Positions 8,452-16,922 of a stretch of 64,000 nt of DNA are shown one piece after another. Source of the stretch: Tamlana sp. 2_MG-2023 (GTDB taxonomy: Bacteria; Bacteroidota; Bacteroidia; Flavobacteriales; Flavobacteriaceae); the NCBI RefSeq assembly GCF_030548465.1, contig NZ_JAUOSF010000001.1, positions 124,001 through 188,000 of the forward strand, written 5' to 3'. A program made the position numbers and the translations under genes. The notes under the pieces were generated by a model. The model was given only the letters and a program-made list of their open reading frames with translations, was not told the origin of the DNA and searched no databases. Within the stretch, counting starts at the first letter, position 1. Every line of letters begins with the position of its first letter.

Positions 8452-8787
8452 TTATTTTTTTAATGCAATAATTTCCTTCCTTAAGTTGGGAAGTTCTTTT
8501 AAAATGATTGTCCAAATTACCTCATCTGAAATACTATCATATTCATGAGCGATTCGGTTTCTTGTTCCAATTATTTTTTTTGCATTTTTAATAGTGATAC
8601 CTGAATGTTTATATTTTAAAATTCTGTTAATCGCTTCTCCTATTATTTCAATATTTCGTTCAATTGCTTTTTTTGTTTTTAAATCTTTTTGGTACTCAGA
8701 AAAATCAAGATTCTCAGGTAAGAAATCATAAATTTCATCAATCGACCTTTCGACATCCTCAAGCCATGAATTAATTCTATTGTCCAT
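8452..8787 (-). CDS. hepT: HepT-like HEPN ribonuclease toxin (DUF86)
   Basis: 111 residues, all-helical HEPN domain. The catalytic motif R-X4-H-X-Y is complete: Arg76, His81, Tyr83 in RNRIAHEY. In the studied Shewanella HepT-MntA system the toxin is an RNase, and MntA blocks it by transferring AMP groups to the tyrosine of this motif. The start overlaps the end of the upstream mntA-like gene by 11 bases, so the two are translationally coupled, with the antitoxin first. The pair sits between ccoG and ccoH, unrelated to respiration. Confidence 0.88.
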   Translation of the reverse strand: MDNRINSWLEDVERSIDEIYDFLPENLDFSEYQKDLKTKKAIERNIEIIGEAINRILKYKHSGITIKNAKKIIGTRNRIAHEYDSISDEVIWTIILKELPNLRKEIIALKK

Positions 8788-9079
8788 AAATCAGGATTTT
8801 TGTTTCATCAAGTTCCTTTTTGAAATATTTATTTTTTATGGCACGGTGTTCAATGAGGTCAATCTGACGTTTTAATAATTTTTCTAGTTTGTCTTTCAGT
8901 TCAAAGTATAAATTAGTGTATTCAAATGGGTCATTTTCATCAAAATCTACAACAAAATCATAATCTGATTCATCGTTAAAATCATCTCTAGTTACAGATC
9001 CAAAAGCAGCGAAGCTTCTAACTTTGTATTGTTCACAAAGTTTTTTAATCCGATATATATTTTTGTCATTTATATTCAT
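8777..9079 (-). CDS. mntA: MntA-like minimal nucleotidyltransferase antitoxin
   Basis: 100 residues. It has the nucleotidyltransferase pattern GSX10DXD exactly (Gly27-Ser28, Asp39, Asp41), and a third likely metal-binding Asp74 in RQIDLIE. Family members neutralise the HEPN toxin by AMPylation. The gene is followed by hepT with an 11-base overlap. On the minus strand TATTTTTG (9091-9084) fits a -7 element only five bases before the ATG, so the transcript may be nearly leaderless (inference). Confidence 0.88.
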   Translation of the reverse strand: MNINDKNIYRIKKLCEQYKVRSFAAFGSVTRDDFNDESDYDFVVDFDENDPFEYTNLYFELKDKLEKLLKRQIDLIEHRAIKNKYFKKELDETKILIYGQ

Positions 9080-9251
9080 ATTTCAAAAATAGTCAAATTT
9101 CTAGTGTGTTTGATTTTACATGAATCTTGTTTTGTTTCAATAAATTTTTTGCGAGATATTAAATCGGGTATAAGAATATATTATAATTTTTTTCATGTTT
9201 TAGCGATAAGGTCTGAGAACTATTCCTTTTTAATTTTTAATTATTCATTAA

Positions 9252-10676
9252 CTATTTAAAACTTCGAGGCCCCAAAAAGTTAGCGGCAGTCGTTTCAATC
9301 AAGTTATCACCTTCGTAAACGCCAATTTCTATTTTATTTCGGTCACCTGATAATGCCGAATTATTAATTTCAACAAATAAAGTACCCTCTGCTAAGCCTT
9401 GACTTGGCACATGAAGTTTATCATTAGTCGCAACAATTTTAAGCATGCCTTTATGTGATAGTAATTTAAGCGTGACATCATCAAAATCGCGTGTGGTTTT
9501 ATTTACCAATTTATAAGTAAATACATTACTAATAATGTTGTTGTCTTTGTGCTCATAAAGTTGCCCCGGAAGTCTTAAAACATTCGCTTCAATATCGTTT
9601 CTTAAGAACAACATACCGGTTAATAATCCAGTAAGAATAACTAAAACGGCGGTGTAACCTTTTAAACGAGGTGTGAATTTAAACTTGGCTTTCTTTTCAA
9701 TTTCTTCCTCACTAGCGTAACGTATCAAACCTTTTGGTAAGTTGATGCTTTCCATAATATGGTCGCATTCATCAATACAGGCGGTACAGTTTACGCATTC
9801 TAATTGTGTCCCGTTACGAATGTCTATTCCTGTAGGACAAACATTTACACATTGCTTACAATCAATACAATCACCATGGCCAAGAGCCTCGCGGTCTTCG
9901 TTTTTCTTGTACTTTTTTCGTCCATTTTCGGCTTCACCTCTTTTGTGGTCGTAGGCAACAACAATCGATTTTGTATCTAGAAGCACGCCTTGTAGCCTTC
10001 CGTAAGGACAAGCGATTATACAGACTTGCTCTCTAAACCAGGCGAAAACAAAGTAAAAAACGGCTGTAAAAATTACGAGTGAAACTAGGGTGCTCAAATG
10101 ATTACTCGGGCCATCTTTTATGTATTGTATGAGTTTATCACTGCCTATCAAATAAGCAAGAAAGACGTTTGCTATTATGAATGAGATGAGTAAAAATATG
10201 AAGAGTTTTAGTCCTTTTTTTCTTATTTTTTCGGCGTTCCAAGGTTGTTTCGCTAAACGCATTTGTTTGCCGCGATCGCCTTCAATCCAATACTCAATAC
10301 GACGGAATACCATTTCCATGAAAATGGTTTGCGGACAAATCCATCCACAAAATATTCTACCAAAAGCTACAGTAAAAAGCGCAATAAAAATAACGCCAAT
10401 AAGCATGGAAATTACAAATAAATAAAAATCTTGAGGCCAGAAAGGGAATCCGAATATATTAAAACGACGTTCTAGTACATTGAACATTAAAAACTGATTG
10501 CCGTTTACTTTTATAAAAGGTGCAGTTAATAGGAATGCTAATAATAGGTAGCTAACGTATTTGCGGTATTTGTATAATCTTCCGCTAGGTTTTTTAGGAA
10601 ATACCCAGGCGCGCTTTCCGTCTTTGGTAACCGTACCAATAGAATCTCTAAATGTTTCGTTGTCCGGTGTTTCCAA
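9252..10676 (-). CDS. ccoG: CcoG/RdxA/FixG cytochrome oxidase accessory ferredoxin
   Basis: 474-residue membrane iron-sulfur protein. Helices lie at about 40-56, 83-104, 157-177 and 196-213. Cys110 and Cys114 sit in FCGWICPQT, a further pair in IIACPYGR, and the two 4Fe-4S ferredoxin motifs use Cys270, 273, 276, 280 and Cys294, 297, 300, 304. A last helix and a FixG immunoglobulin-like domain close the protein. CcoG-type proteins reduce copper during cbb3 oxidase assembly in studied bacteria. It is separated from ccoP by a 73-base spacer with a stem-loop. Confidence 0.95.
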   Translation of the reverse strand: METPDNETFRDSIGTVTKDGKRAWVFPKKPSGRLYKYRKYVSYLLLAFLLTAPFIKVNGNQFLMFNVLERRFNIFGFPFWPQDFYLFVISMLIGVIFIALFTVAFGRIFCGWICPQTIFMEMVFRRIEYWIEGDRGKQMRLAKQPWNAEKIRKKGLKLFIFLLISFIIANVFLAYLIGSDKLIQYIKDGPSNHLSTLVSLVIFTAVFYFVFAWFREQVCIIACPYGRLQGVLLDTKSIVVAYDHKRGEAENGRKKYKKNEDREALGHGDCIDCKQCVNVCPTGIDIRNGTQLECVNCTACIDECDHIMESINLPKGLIRYASEEEIEKKAKFKFTPRLKGYTAVLVILTGLLTGMLFLRNDIEANVLRLPGQLYEHKDNNIISNVFTYKLVNKTTRDFDDVTLKLLSHKGMLKIVATNDKLHVPSQGLAEGTLFVEINNSALSGDRNKIEIGVYEGDNLIETTAANFLGPRSFK

Positions 10677-10691
10677 TATTTTTTGAATTTA

Positions 10692-10720
10692 GACCCCTTG
10701 AGCTGGTAACTCAAGAGGTC
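10692..10720 (-). other. Stem-loop between ccoP and ccoG
   Basis: GACCCCTTGAG (10692-10702) pairs with CTCAAGAGGTC (10710-10720) with one mismatch and a 7-base loop. No T run follows on the minus strand, so it is not a standard terminator. It could lower ccoG expression relative to ccoNOQP or stabilise the upstream mRNA. Confidence 0.6.
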
Positions 10721-10749
10721 AATTTAGTTTAATGTGTGATAATCTAGTC

Positions 10750-11757
10750 TTATTCGTTTATATCTTCAGCAGGTGTTTCTGCTTGTAATGTCGTGTCTAT
10801 TTGTGTTTCAGCAGTTTCTTCTGTTGATTCAGTAGTTACGGCATCAGCATCAGTTGTTGCTTCAGAACCTTCAGTACCTGCATTGGGATCTACGATAATG
10901 TCACCTTCAGCAGCTTTAGGATTTGCAGGTGTTGTGCCTTGAAACGTCATAACGTAACTTGCAACCTGTGCAATCTCTAAAGGTTTTAATTGTGCTTTCC
11001 AAGCAATCATCCCTTTTCCTGAACGACCACCTTCCGAAACCGTATGGAAAATACTTTTAATATCCCCGCCTAAAATCCAGTGCGTGTCTGTTAAATTCGG
11101 ACCAATACCACCGCCACCGTCAGCCATATGACAGGCCACACAGTTGGTGTTGAATATGTTTTTACCCGCAGCTAAATCGGCTGTTTCTGTTAATTGCGTT
11201 ACCGAATTAACATCTACCAATCCTTTAGCTGTTTTCTTATAAGCGTCTATCGCTACTTTAGCTTCAGCAAGTTCAGTGTCAAACTCTTCAATTTGATTTT
11301 GACCGCTAAAAACTTCAAATCTTAAAAGGTAAACGACAGCGAATACAATGGAGATGTAAAAAGCATATTTCCACCAGGGCGGTAAGTCGTTGTCTAATTC
11401 TTTTATACCATCATAACTATGGTCTAAAATGATTTCGTCTTCTTTTTCGAGAGGTTTAGATCCTAATAATTTAATGTAGGTTTTCTTTAACCAATCCAGT
11501 TGTACTGATTTATTTCTGTCGGCAATAAACTTTGCTTTTGCTTCAGGATCTAATTTTTGAAACATGACATTTTCTAGAGAACCAACAATACCTTCGATAG
11601 AAATTAAAATAAATAGCACTAATAGTAAGAACAGCAATACGGCTGGATATTTTACAAAAGCGGGTTGATTTCCAGAATCTACAAAAAATTCGACCGTTCC
11701 TAGAATGATAAAAAACAGGACCGGAACACGAATCCAAGATGGAATTAAGTTTCTCAT
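10750..11757 (-). CDS. ccoP: cbb3 cytochrome c oxidase subunit III, CcoP (one haem c site)
   Basis: 335 residues. Membrane helices lie at about 10-27, 36-57 and 131-148, a pattern longer than the single-helix proteobacterial CcoP. One c-type haem motif, CVACH (206-210), with the sixth ligand region near GMIAWKAQL. The C-terminal tail from about 280 is acidic and rich in Thr and Glu, and looks disordered. Proteobacterial CcoP has two haem motifs; the mono-haem form is common in Bacteroidota. The start overlaps the ccoQ stop by four bases. Confidence 0.93.
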   Translation of the reverse strand: MRNLIPSWIRVPVLFFIILGTVEFFVDSGNQPAFVKYPAVLLFLLLVLFILISIEGIVGSLENVMFQKLDPEAKAKFIADRNKSVQLDWLKKTYIKLLGSKPLEKEDEIILDHSYDGIKELDNDLPPWWKYAFYISIVFAVVYLLRFEVFSGQNQIEEFDTELAEAKVAIDAYKKTAKGLVDVNSVTQLTETADLAAGKNIFNTNCVACHMADGGGGIGPNLTDTHWILGGDIKSIFHTVSEGGRSGKGMIAWKAQLKPLEIAQVASYVMTFQGTTPANPKAAEGDIIVDPNAGTEGSEATTDADAVTTESTEETAETQIDTTLQAETPAEDINE

Positions 11758-11942
11758 GATATGTCGTCGTTTTGGTGGTTGTCTAATGGTAAATTACTTA
11801 CTCTATCGATGTAATCTTTTTTAGCGGTAACTACCCACCAAAATAAGGCTACAAAAAAGATGAAAAAGATTAATAAGGAGATGATCGGGTATATTTCTAT
11901 CCCAGCGATACTCTCCATGTGGTTTTTTATATATTTTAACAT
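11754..11942 (-). CDS. ccoQ: CcoQ/FixQ-type small cbb3 subunit
   Basis: 62 residues with one membrane helix (about 18-38, IYPIISLLIFFIFFVALFWW) and a short charged cytoplasmic tail starting KKDYIDRVSNLPL, the layout of CcoQ, which stabilises the oxidase complex. It lies 22 bases after ccoNO and overlaps ccoP by four bases, the usual N-O-Q-P order. Confidence 0.85.
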   Translation of the reverse strand: MLKYIKNHMESIAGIEIYPIISLLIFFIFFVALFWWVVTAKKDYIDRVSNLPLDNHQNDDIS

Positions 11943-11964
11943 GTTTGCAGTTTTTAGGTGGTTA

Positions 11965-14154
11965 TTATTGTGCGGTTTCCACTTTAATATCTGTTCCTAA
12001 TCGCTGTAAATAAGCAATTATTGCAACGATTTCTCTGTCTTTCATTTCAATGAAATCTTCACCGTTTGCAGCAGCTGCCTTTTTATCAGATTCATATGCA
12101 GCTACAAAATCAGGATCTGAATATAAATTCTTCTCAATTTGAGCACCTTGAGCATCCATACTTTGCTGTGCATTGGCGATTTCTTCATCTGTATAAGGAA
12201 CACCTAGGCTTACCATGGCTTCCATTTTAGCTTCAGTCATCGATTTGTCTAATCGGCTACTTTCTCCAGTAATTAACCATGGGTAACGCGGCATGATAGA
12301 ACCCGAAGAGGTACTTTGCGGATCGTACATGTGGTTAAAGTGCCAGTTGTCTGAATATTTCTGTCCCACACGGTGTAAGTCTGGCCCGGTACGTTTACTA
12401 CCCCATAAAAATGGATGATCGTAAACATATTCCCCAGCTTTAGAGTACTCGCCGTAACGTTCAACCTCATGTCTAAAAGGTCTAATCATTTGTGAGTGAC
12501 ATCCAACACAACCTTCTCTAATGTAAATATCACGACCTTCTAATTCTAAAGGTGTGTATGGTTTTACACTAGCAATGGTTGGAATATTCGATTTTACCAT
12601 AATGGTTGGTACAATCTGGATGACACCACCAATTAGTATAGCAACAGTTGCTAAAATGGTTAATTGAATTGGTCTACGCTCTAACCAGGTATGCCATCCT
12701 TCAGAAGCAGTACGTTTGTTTGTTACTTTTTCTAAAGCCGCAGCTTCAGCCAATTCGTCTTCAACAGGTGTTCCTTGTTTAACCGTGGCAATCACGTTAT
12801 AAACTAAAACGAACATTCCTATGATATATAAGGATCCTCCAATAGCACGCATCCAGTACATTGGCATGATTTCCGTTACGGTTTCTAGAAAGTTTCCGTA
12901 AACTAAAGTACCGTCTGGATTAAATTGTTGCCACATGGAGTATTGCGTAAATCCAGCAACATATAATGGTAAGGCGTACATGATAATCCCTAAAGTGCCT
13001 AACCAAAAGTGTAAATTAGCTAAGGCCAAAGAATATAATTTTGTTTTAAATAACCTCGGAATTAAATAGTAAATAATTCCAAAGGCCATAAATCCGTTCC
13101 ATGCTAAAGCACCAACGTGTACGTGAGCAATGATCCAATCGGTAAAGTGGGCAACAGCATTTACGTTTTTTAATGATAACATTGGACCTTCAAAAGTAGC
13201 CATACCATAACCTGTAATGGCAACAACTAAAAATTTTAAAACAGGATCGGTACGAACTTTATCCCAAGCACCACGAAGAGTTAGGAGTCCGTTTATCATA
13301 CCACCCCAAGAAGGCATTAATAACATGATAGAGAAGGCGACACCTAAATTTTGTGCCCATTCTGGTAAAGCGGTATATAATAAGTGGTGCGGTCCTGCCC
13401 AGATATAGATAAAGATTAACGACCAAAAGTGTACAATAGAAAGTCTGTAAGAATAAACAGGTCTGTTTGCTGCTTTGGGTACGAAGTAATACATCAATCC
13501 TAAAAACGGTGTGGTTAAAAAGAAGGCCACAGCGTTGTGTCCATACCACCATTGTACTAAGGCATCTTGAACTCCTGCGTATACCGAGTAACTTTTCATC
13601 GCACTCACTGGCAATTCTAAACTGTTGAAAATATGAAGTACCGCAACGGTAACAAAAGTGGCAATATAGAACCAGATAGCTACGTATAAATGACGTTGTC
13701 TACGTTTTAAAATCGTCCAAATCATATTAATACCAAAAACGACCCAAATTACGGCAATAGCGATATCAATAGGCCATTCTAATTCGGCGTATTCTTTTGA
13801 AGAGGTGTAACCTAAAGGAAGTGAAATAACGGCAGAAACTATTATAAGTTGCCAACCCCAGAAGTTAATATTACTTAGTAAATCACTAGCCATACGTGCT
13901 TTTAGCAAACGCTGCAGGGAATAATAAATACCCGCAAACATGGCATTACCTACGAAGGCAAAAATAACGGCGTTGGTGTGTAATGGTCTTAATCGCCCAA
14001 AACTAAGCCATGAAATGCCATCGGTTAGATTTGGGAATAAAAACAAAAAGGCAAGTAGTAAACCTACTGCCATGCCCACCACACCAAAAACTATTGTAGC
14101 GTAGATAAATTTGGTTACGATTTTATTATCGTAATGAAACTGTTGCATTTCCAT
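11965..14154 (-). CDS. ccoNO: Fused cbb3 cytochrome c oxidase subunits I and II (CcoN-CcoO)
   Basis: 729 residues. Residues 1-about 480 are CcoN, the catalytic haem-copper subunit with about 12 helices. Ligand histidines are seen in RPLHTN, WWYGHNAV, AGPHHLLY and AHFTDWIIAHVHVG. After a charged linker and one helix, residues about 500-729 are the mono-haem CcoO, with CVGCH at 549-553 followed by SQMIRPF. The enzyme reduces oxygen at low concentration and pumps protons. In Proteobacteria these are two genes; the fusion is known in Bacteroidota. It lies nine bases after ccoS. Confidence 0.96.
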   Translation of the reverse strand: MEMQQFHYDNKIVTKFIYATIVFGVVGMAVGLLLAFLFLFPNLTDGISWLSFGRLRPLHTNAVIFAFVGNAMFAGIYYSLQRLLKARMASDLLSNINFWGWQLIIVSAVISLPLGYTSSKEYAELEWPIDIAIAVIWVVFGINMIWTILKRRQRHLYVAIWFYIATFVTVAVLHIFNSLELPVSAMKSYSVYAGVQDALVQWWYGHNAVAFFLTTPFLGLMYYFVPKAANRPVYSYRLSIVHFWSLIFIYIWAGPHHLLYTALPEWAQNLGVAFSIMLLMPSWGGMINGLLTLRGAWDKVRTDPVLKFLVVAITGYGMATFEGPMLSLKNVNAVAHFTDWIIAHVHVGALAWNGFMAFGIIYYLIPRLFKTKLYSLALANLHFWLGTLGIIMYALPLYVAGFTQYSMWQQFNPDGTLVYGNFLETVTEIMPMYWMRAIGGSLYIIGMFVLVYNVIATVKQGTPVEDELAEAAALEKVTNKRTASEGWHTWLERRPIQLTILATVAILIGGVIQIVPTIMVKSNIPTIASVKPYTPLELEGRDIYIREGCVGCHSQMIRPFRHEVERYGEYSKAGEYVYDHPFLWGSKRTGPDLHRVGQKYSDNWHFNHMYDPQSTSSGSIMPRYPWLITGESSRLDKSMTEAKMEAMVSLGVPYTDEEIANAQQSMDAQGAQIEKNLYSDPDFVAAYESDKKAAAANGEDFIEMKDREIVAIIAYLQRLGTDIKVETAQ

Positions 14155-14163
14155 AGTTGAGAA

Positions 14164-14349
14164 TTAGTCTTTTTTGGTTAGAATTGATTTTTTGGGTTTT
14201 TCTTTTACGAGTTCGTCTTCAAACAACATACGAACAGAAGGGGTATAGCTATCGTCATATTGTCCGCTTCTTACTGCGACTACAAAGGCAATAAAGAAGC
14301 CAACGGCAACTATGATGCTGATTGCTAATAAGATGTATATCACACTCAT
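14164..14349 (-). CDS. ccoS: CcoS cbb3 oxidase maturation protein
   Basis: 61 residues: one membrane helix (about 3-26) followed by the family signature AVRSGQYDD and a short charged tail. CcoS is needed for haem and copper insertion into CcoN. It is the first gene of the ccoS-NO-Q-P unit and is preceded by a promoter with an Fnr-type operator. Confidence 0.92.
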   Translation of the reverse strand: MSVIYILLAISIIVAVGFFIAFVVAVRSGQYDDSYTPSVRMLFEDELVKEKPKKSILTKKD

Positions 14350-14378
14350 TTGGTAGTTCTGAATTGTTGTTTAGTGTT

Positions 14379-14422
14379 CAAATATATTTTGATACGGCAT
14401 TCTAAAATATGACATTTATCAT
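14379..14422 (-). promoter_or_regulatory. ccoS operon promoter with Fnr-type operator
   Basis: On the minus strand TATATTTG (14386-14379) is a perfect TAnnTTTG -7 element. ATGACATTTATCAT (14409-14422) has the TGA-N6-TCA half-sites of Crp/Fnr regulators and is centred 36.5 bases upstream of the last base of the -7 element, about -41 from a start near 14375. It overlaps the ccoI stop codon. No TTG -33 element is seen at the normal place, in line with activator dependence. The site matches the one upstream of ccoI at 15 of 16 bases. Confidence 0.75.
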
Positions 14423-16812
14423 GTTTTTTCAACCTTATCACGAATTTTTTTTCCTACGAAGTTAGTGCTAATTGTCGTAAATACAACAATGCTTATGGAA
14501 CTTAAAGGCATTAAAATGGCTGCAATTACTGGTGCTAATTGGCCTGTAACTGCAAAATAGAGTCCGATGCAGTTATAAATTAACGATAAAGCAAAGCTCC
14601 ATTTTATGATTTTAATAGCCGATTTTGAGGCTTTTATGAAGTTGTATAGCTGATTAAAGCTAGAAGCATCTAAAATAGCGTCGCAAGCCGGAGAAAAAAC
14701 ATTCACATTTTCAGAAATGGCAATACCTACATCACTTTGTGCTAAAGCACCAGCATCGTTTAGTCCGTCGCCTATCATTAAGACCTTGGCGCCTGAAGTT
14801 TGATGATGCTTAATGTATTCCAGTTTATCTTCTGGTTTCTGATTAAAAAGCAACTTCGTTTTTGCAGGAAGTAATTTGGTGAGGTTTTCTTGTTCTCCAG
14901 AATTGTCCCCTGAAAGAATAACTAAATCGTACTCCTTTTTTAACTGATTAAAAAGTTTAGAAAGGCCTTTGCGGTAGCGGTTATAAAAAGTAAATCGGCC
15001 TTTATATTGATTGTTTGTGCTTACATGTACCGCCGTGTTTAAGGTTTCTGTTTCTGAAGTATAACCAACAAAAGCGCCAGAACCAATTTTTATCGAATCT
15101 TGATTAGATTGCGCTTCAATACCTTTACCAATATGTTCTTCGTAGTTTTCAATGGTAACAATATCATGTTTGTTTAAAAGCGCATAAAGTGATCTGCTTA
15201 AGGGGTGATTAGAGTTTCTTAAGGTGCTTTTTAGAAAAGCCTCTTCATTTGTTGATAATTTTGAACCTTCATAGGCGATTGTGGTTTCTTTATTAGCCGT
15301 AATCGTTCCTGTTTTATCAAAAATAATGGTGTTTATTTGTGATAATTGCTCAATTACCGAAGCGTTTTTAGCATAGAATTTCTGCCTGCCAAAAATACGA
15401 AGCATATTTCCTAGAGTGAAAGGAGCTGCAAGTGCAATAGCACATGGGCAAGCAATAATAAGTACCGCAGTAAAAACATTCAAGGCTTTAGAGCTGTCGT
15501 TTAATAGCCAATATGCCGTAGCGACAAATGCAATGCTTAAAATAGCAATGGTAAATCGTTTACTAATAGTATTCGTTAAAGTTGTAAAAGCATCTTCTTT
15601 ATTTTTATTGAACACATCGTTGCTCCAAAGCTGGGTTAAATAACTTTGTTCAACACTTTTTAAAACATCAACTTCAATACTGCCTTCAACTTGTTTGCCA
15701 CCGGCGTATAATTTATCGCCAGATTGCTTTGAAACCGCTTCAGATTCACCGGTAACAAAACTATAATCAATGCGAGCTCTTCCGTTAATTAAAATACAAT
15801 CAACAGGAATTAATTCTTCGTTTCTAATTAGGAGTCGGTCACCTTTTTGAATGTCATAAACTTGAATGGATTCTTCGTCACCTTCAGCAGTTATTTTAGT
15901 GATTCCGATAGGGAAATAAGATTTATAATCGCGTTCAAAAGATAGAAAGCTGTAGGTTTTCTGCTGAAAAAATTTTCCGAGAAGAAGAAAAAATATTAAT
16001 CCCGCGAGGCTATCAAAAAATCCGGTTCCTAAATCTAGAACGATTTCGGCTGTACTTCTAATAAATAAAACGGCCGCACCCAAAGCTATAGGTACGTCAA
16101 TATTTAAAATACCTGATTTTAGACCTTTATATGCTGAAATAAAATAATCTTGAGCCGAATAAAAAATTACAGGCAGTGAAAAGGTAAACATGAGCCATCT
16201 AAACAATGGTTTAAACTGTTCGAGCCAAAACTCACCGACTTGAAAATATTCAGGAAATGATAGAAACATGATGTTTCCGAAGGCAAAACCTGCAACGCCT
16301 AATTTGTAAATAAGCGACCGGTCTACATTCTTTTTTCCAACCGAATAGTCATCTAGGCTGATAAAAGGTTCGTAACCAATGCTGCTAAGTAATTTGACTA
16401 ATGCTTTTATGGAAATACTTTCAGAATTATAAGTGACACGAACTGTTTTCTTTCCGAAATTAACGATGGAAGCCGTAATGCCAGGGTTCAATTTGTTTAA
16501 GTTTTCAAGAACCCAAATACAAGAACTGCAGTGAATATGTGGAATATAAAGTGTAACAATTTGCGTGTGCTCATCGTTAAACTCAAGCAGGGTTTCTACA
16601 ATTTTAGCATTGTCTAAAAAATTGTATTTGCCTTCAGTTTCTATAGGTGTAGCACCGGGAGCTTGTTGTAAATCGTAATATGAAGTCAAATCGTTTGCCG
16701 AAAAGATCTCGTATACCGTTTTACAACCGTTACAACAAAAAGATTTTTCATCATAAATGATTTCCGAAGCTGTTGAATCTAGCCCACAGTGGAAACATGT
16801 GTTATGTTCCAT
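14419..16812 (-). CDS. ccoI: CcoI/FixI-type copper-translocating P-type ATPase
   Basis: 797 residues from the ATG at 16812. N-terminal Cys cluster CFHC (6-9) and FCCNGC (26-30), HMA domain with CSSC (95-98), membrane helices, TGES (354-357), the copper-binding CPC (455-457), phosphorylated Asp499 in DKTGTIT and the hinge GDGLNDAGAL. It supplies copper for the CcoN binuclear centre. An upstream in-frame TTG (16845) was rejected because the predicted transcript starts near 16839. It is divergent from the Fnr-type gene, with a shared operator. Confidence 0.94.
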   Translation of the reverse strand: MEHNTCFHCGLDSTASEIIYDEKSFCCNGCKTVYEIFSANDLTSYYDLQQAPGATPIETEGKYNFLDNAKIVETLLEFNDEHTQIVTLYIPHIHCSSCIWVLENLNKLNPGITASIVNFGKKTVRVTYNSESISIKALVKLLSSIGYEPFISLDDYSVGKKNVDRSLIYKLGVAGFAFGNIMFLSFPEYFQVGEFWLEQFKPLFRWLMFTFSLPVIFYSAQDYFISAYKGLKSGILNIDVPIALGAAVLFIRSTAEIVLDLGTGFFDSLAGLIFFLLLGKFFQQKTYSFLSFERDYKSYFPIGITKITAEGDEESIQVYDIQKGDRLLIRNEELIPVDCILINGRARIDYSFVTGESEAVSKQSGDKLYAGGKQVEGSIEVDVLKSVEQSYLTQLWSNDVFNKNKEDAFTTLTNTISKRFTIAILSIAFVATAYWLLNDSSKALNVFTAVLIIACPCAIALAAPFTLGNMLRIFGRQKFYAKNASVIEQLSQINTIIFDKTGTITANKETTIAYEGSKLSTNEEAFLKSTLRNSNHPLSRSLYALLNKHDIVTIENYEEHIGKGIEAQSNQDSIKIGSGAFVGYTSETETLNTAVHVSTNNQYKGRFTFYNRYRKGLSKLFNQLKKEYDLVILSGDNSGEQENLTKLLPAKTKLLFNQKPEDKLEYIKHHQTSGAKVLMIGDGLNDAGALAQSDVGIAISENVNVFSPACDAILDASSFNQLYNFIKASKSAIKIIKWSFALSLIYNCIGLYFAVTGQLAPVIAAILMPLSSISIVVFTTISTNFVGKKIRDKVEKT

Positions 16813-16842
16813 AAAAATTTTGCTTGTTTTTTTGTCAATTAA

Positions 16843-16887
16843 CAAAAATGAAAAATGAACAAATCAATACACATGATAATTGTCATG
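16843..16887. promoter_or_regulatory. Divergent ccoI / fnr-type control region with operator
   Basis: CATGATAATTGTCATG (16872-16887) is a near-perfect palindrome with TGA-N6-TCA half-sites. On the minus strand CATTTTTG (16850-16843), one base off TAnnTTTG, ends 36.5 bases from the operator centre, the same distance as at ccoS; this predicts a ccoI transcript start near 16839. Toward the regulator gene the operator lies about 36-51 bases before its ATG, which would suit autoregulation. Confidence 0.72.
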
Positions 16888-16922
16888 ATTTATTTATTTT
16901 TACAAAATACAAAATAATAGGT

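Noticed and set aside
9029-9259. Plus-strand open frame of 76 codons opposite mntA
   Set aside because: It lies partly antisense to mntA, has no recognisable protein features and runs into AT-rich spacer.
10692-10720. Rho-independent terminator between ccoP and ccoG
   Set aside because: The stem is good but no T tract follows in the direction of transcription, so it is listed only as a stem-loop.
16813-16845. Longer ccoI product from the TTG at 16845
   Set aside because: The predicted transcript starts near 16839, and the added residues do not look like the family, which begins shortly before the CxxC cluster.
16824-16922. Longer Fnr-type protein starting upstream of 16923
   Set aside because: That frame would cross the operator and adds a non-family N-terminus. 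The family starts close to the CEQC motif.
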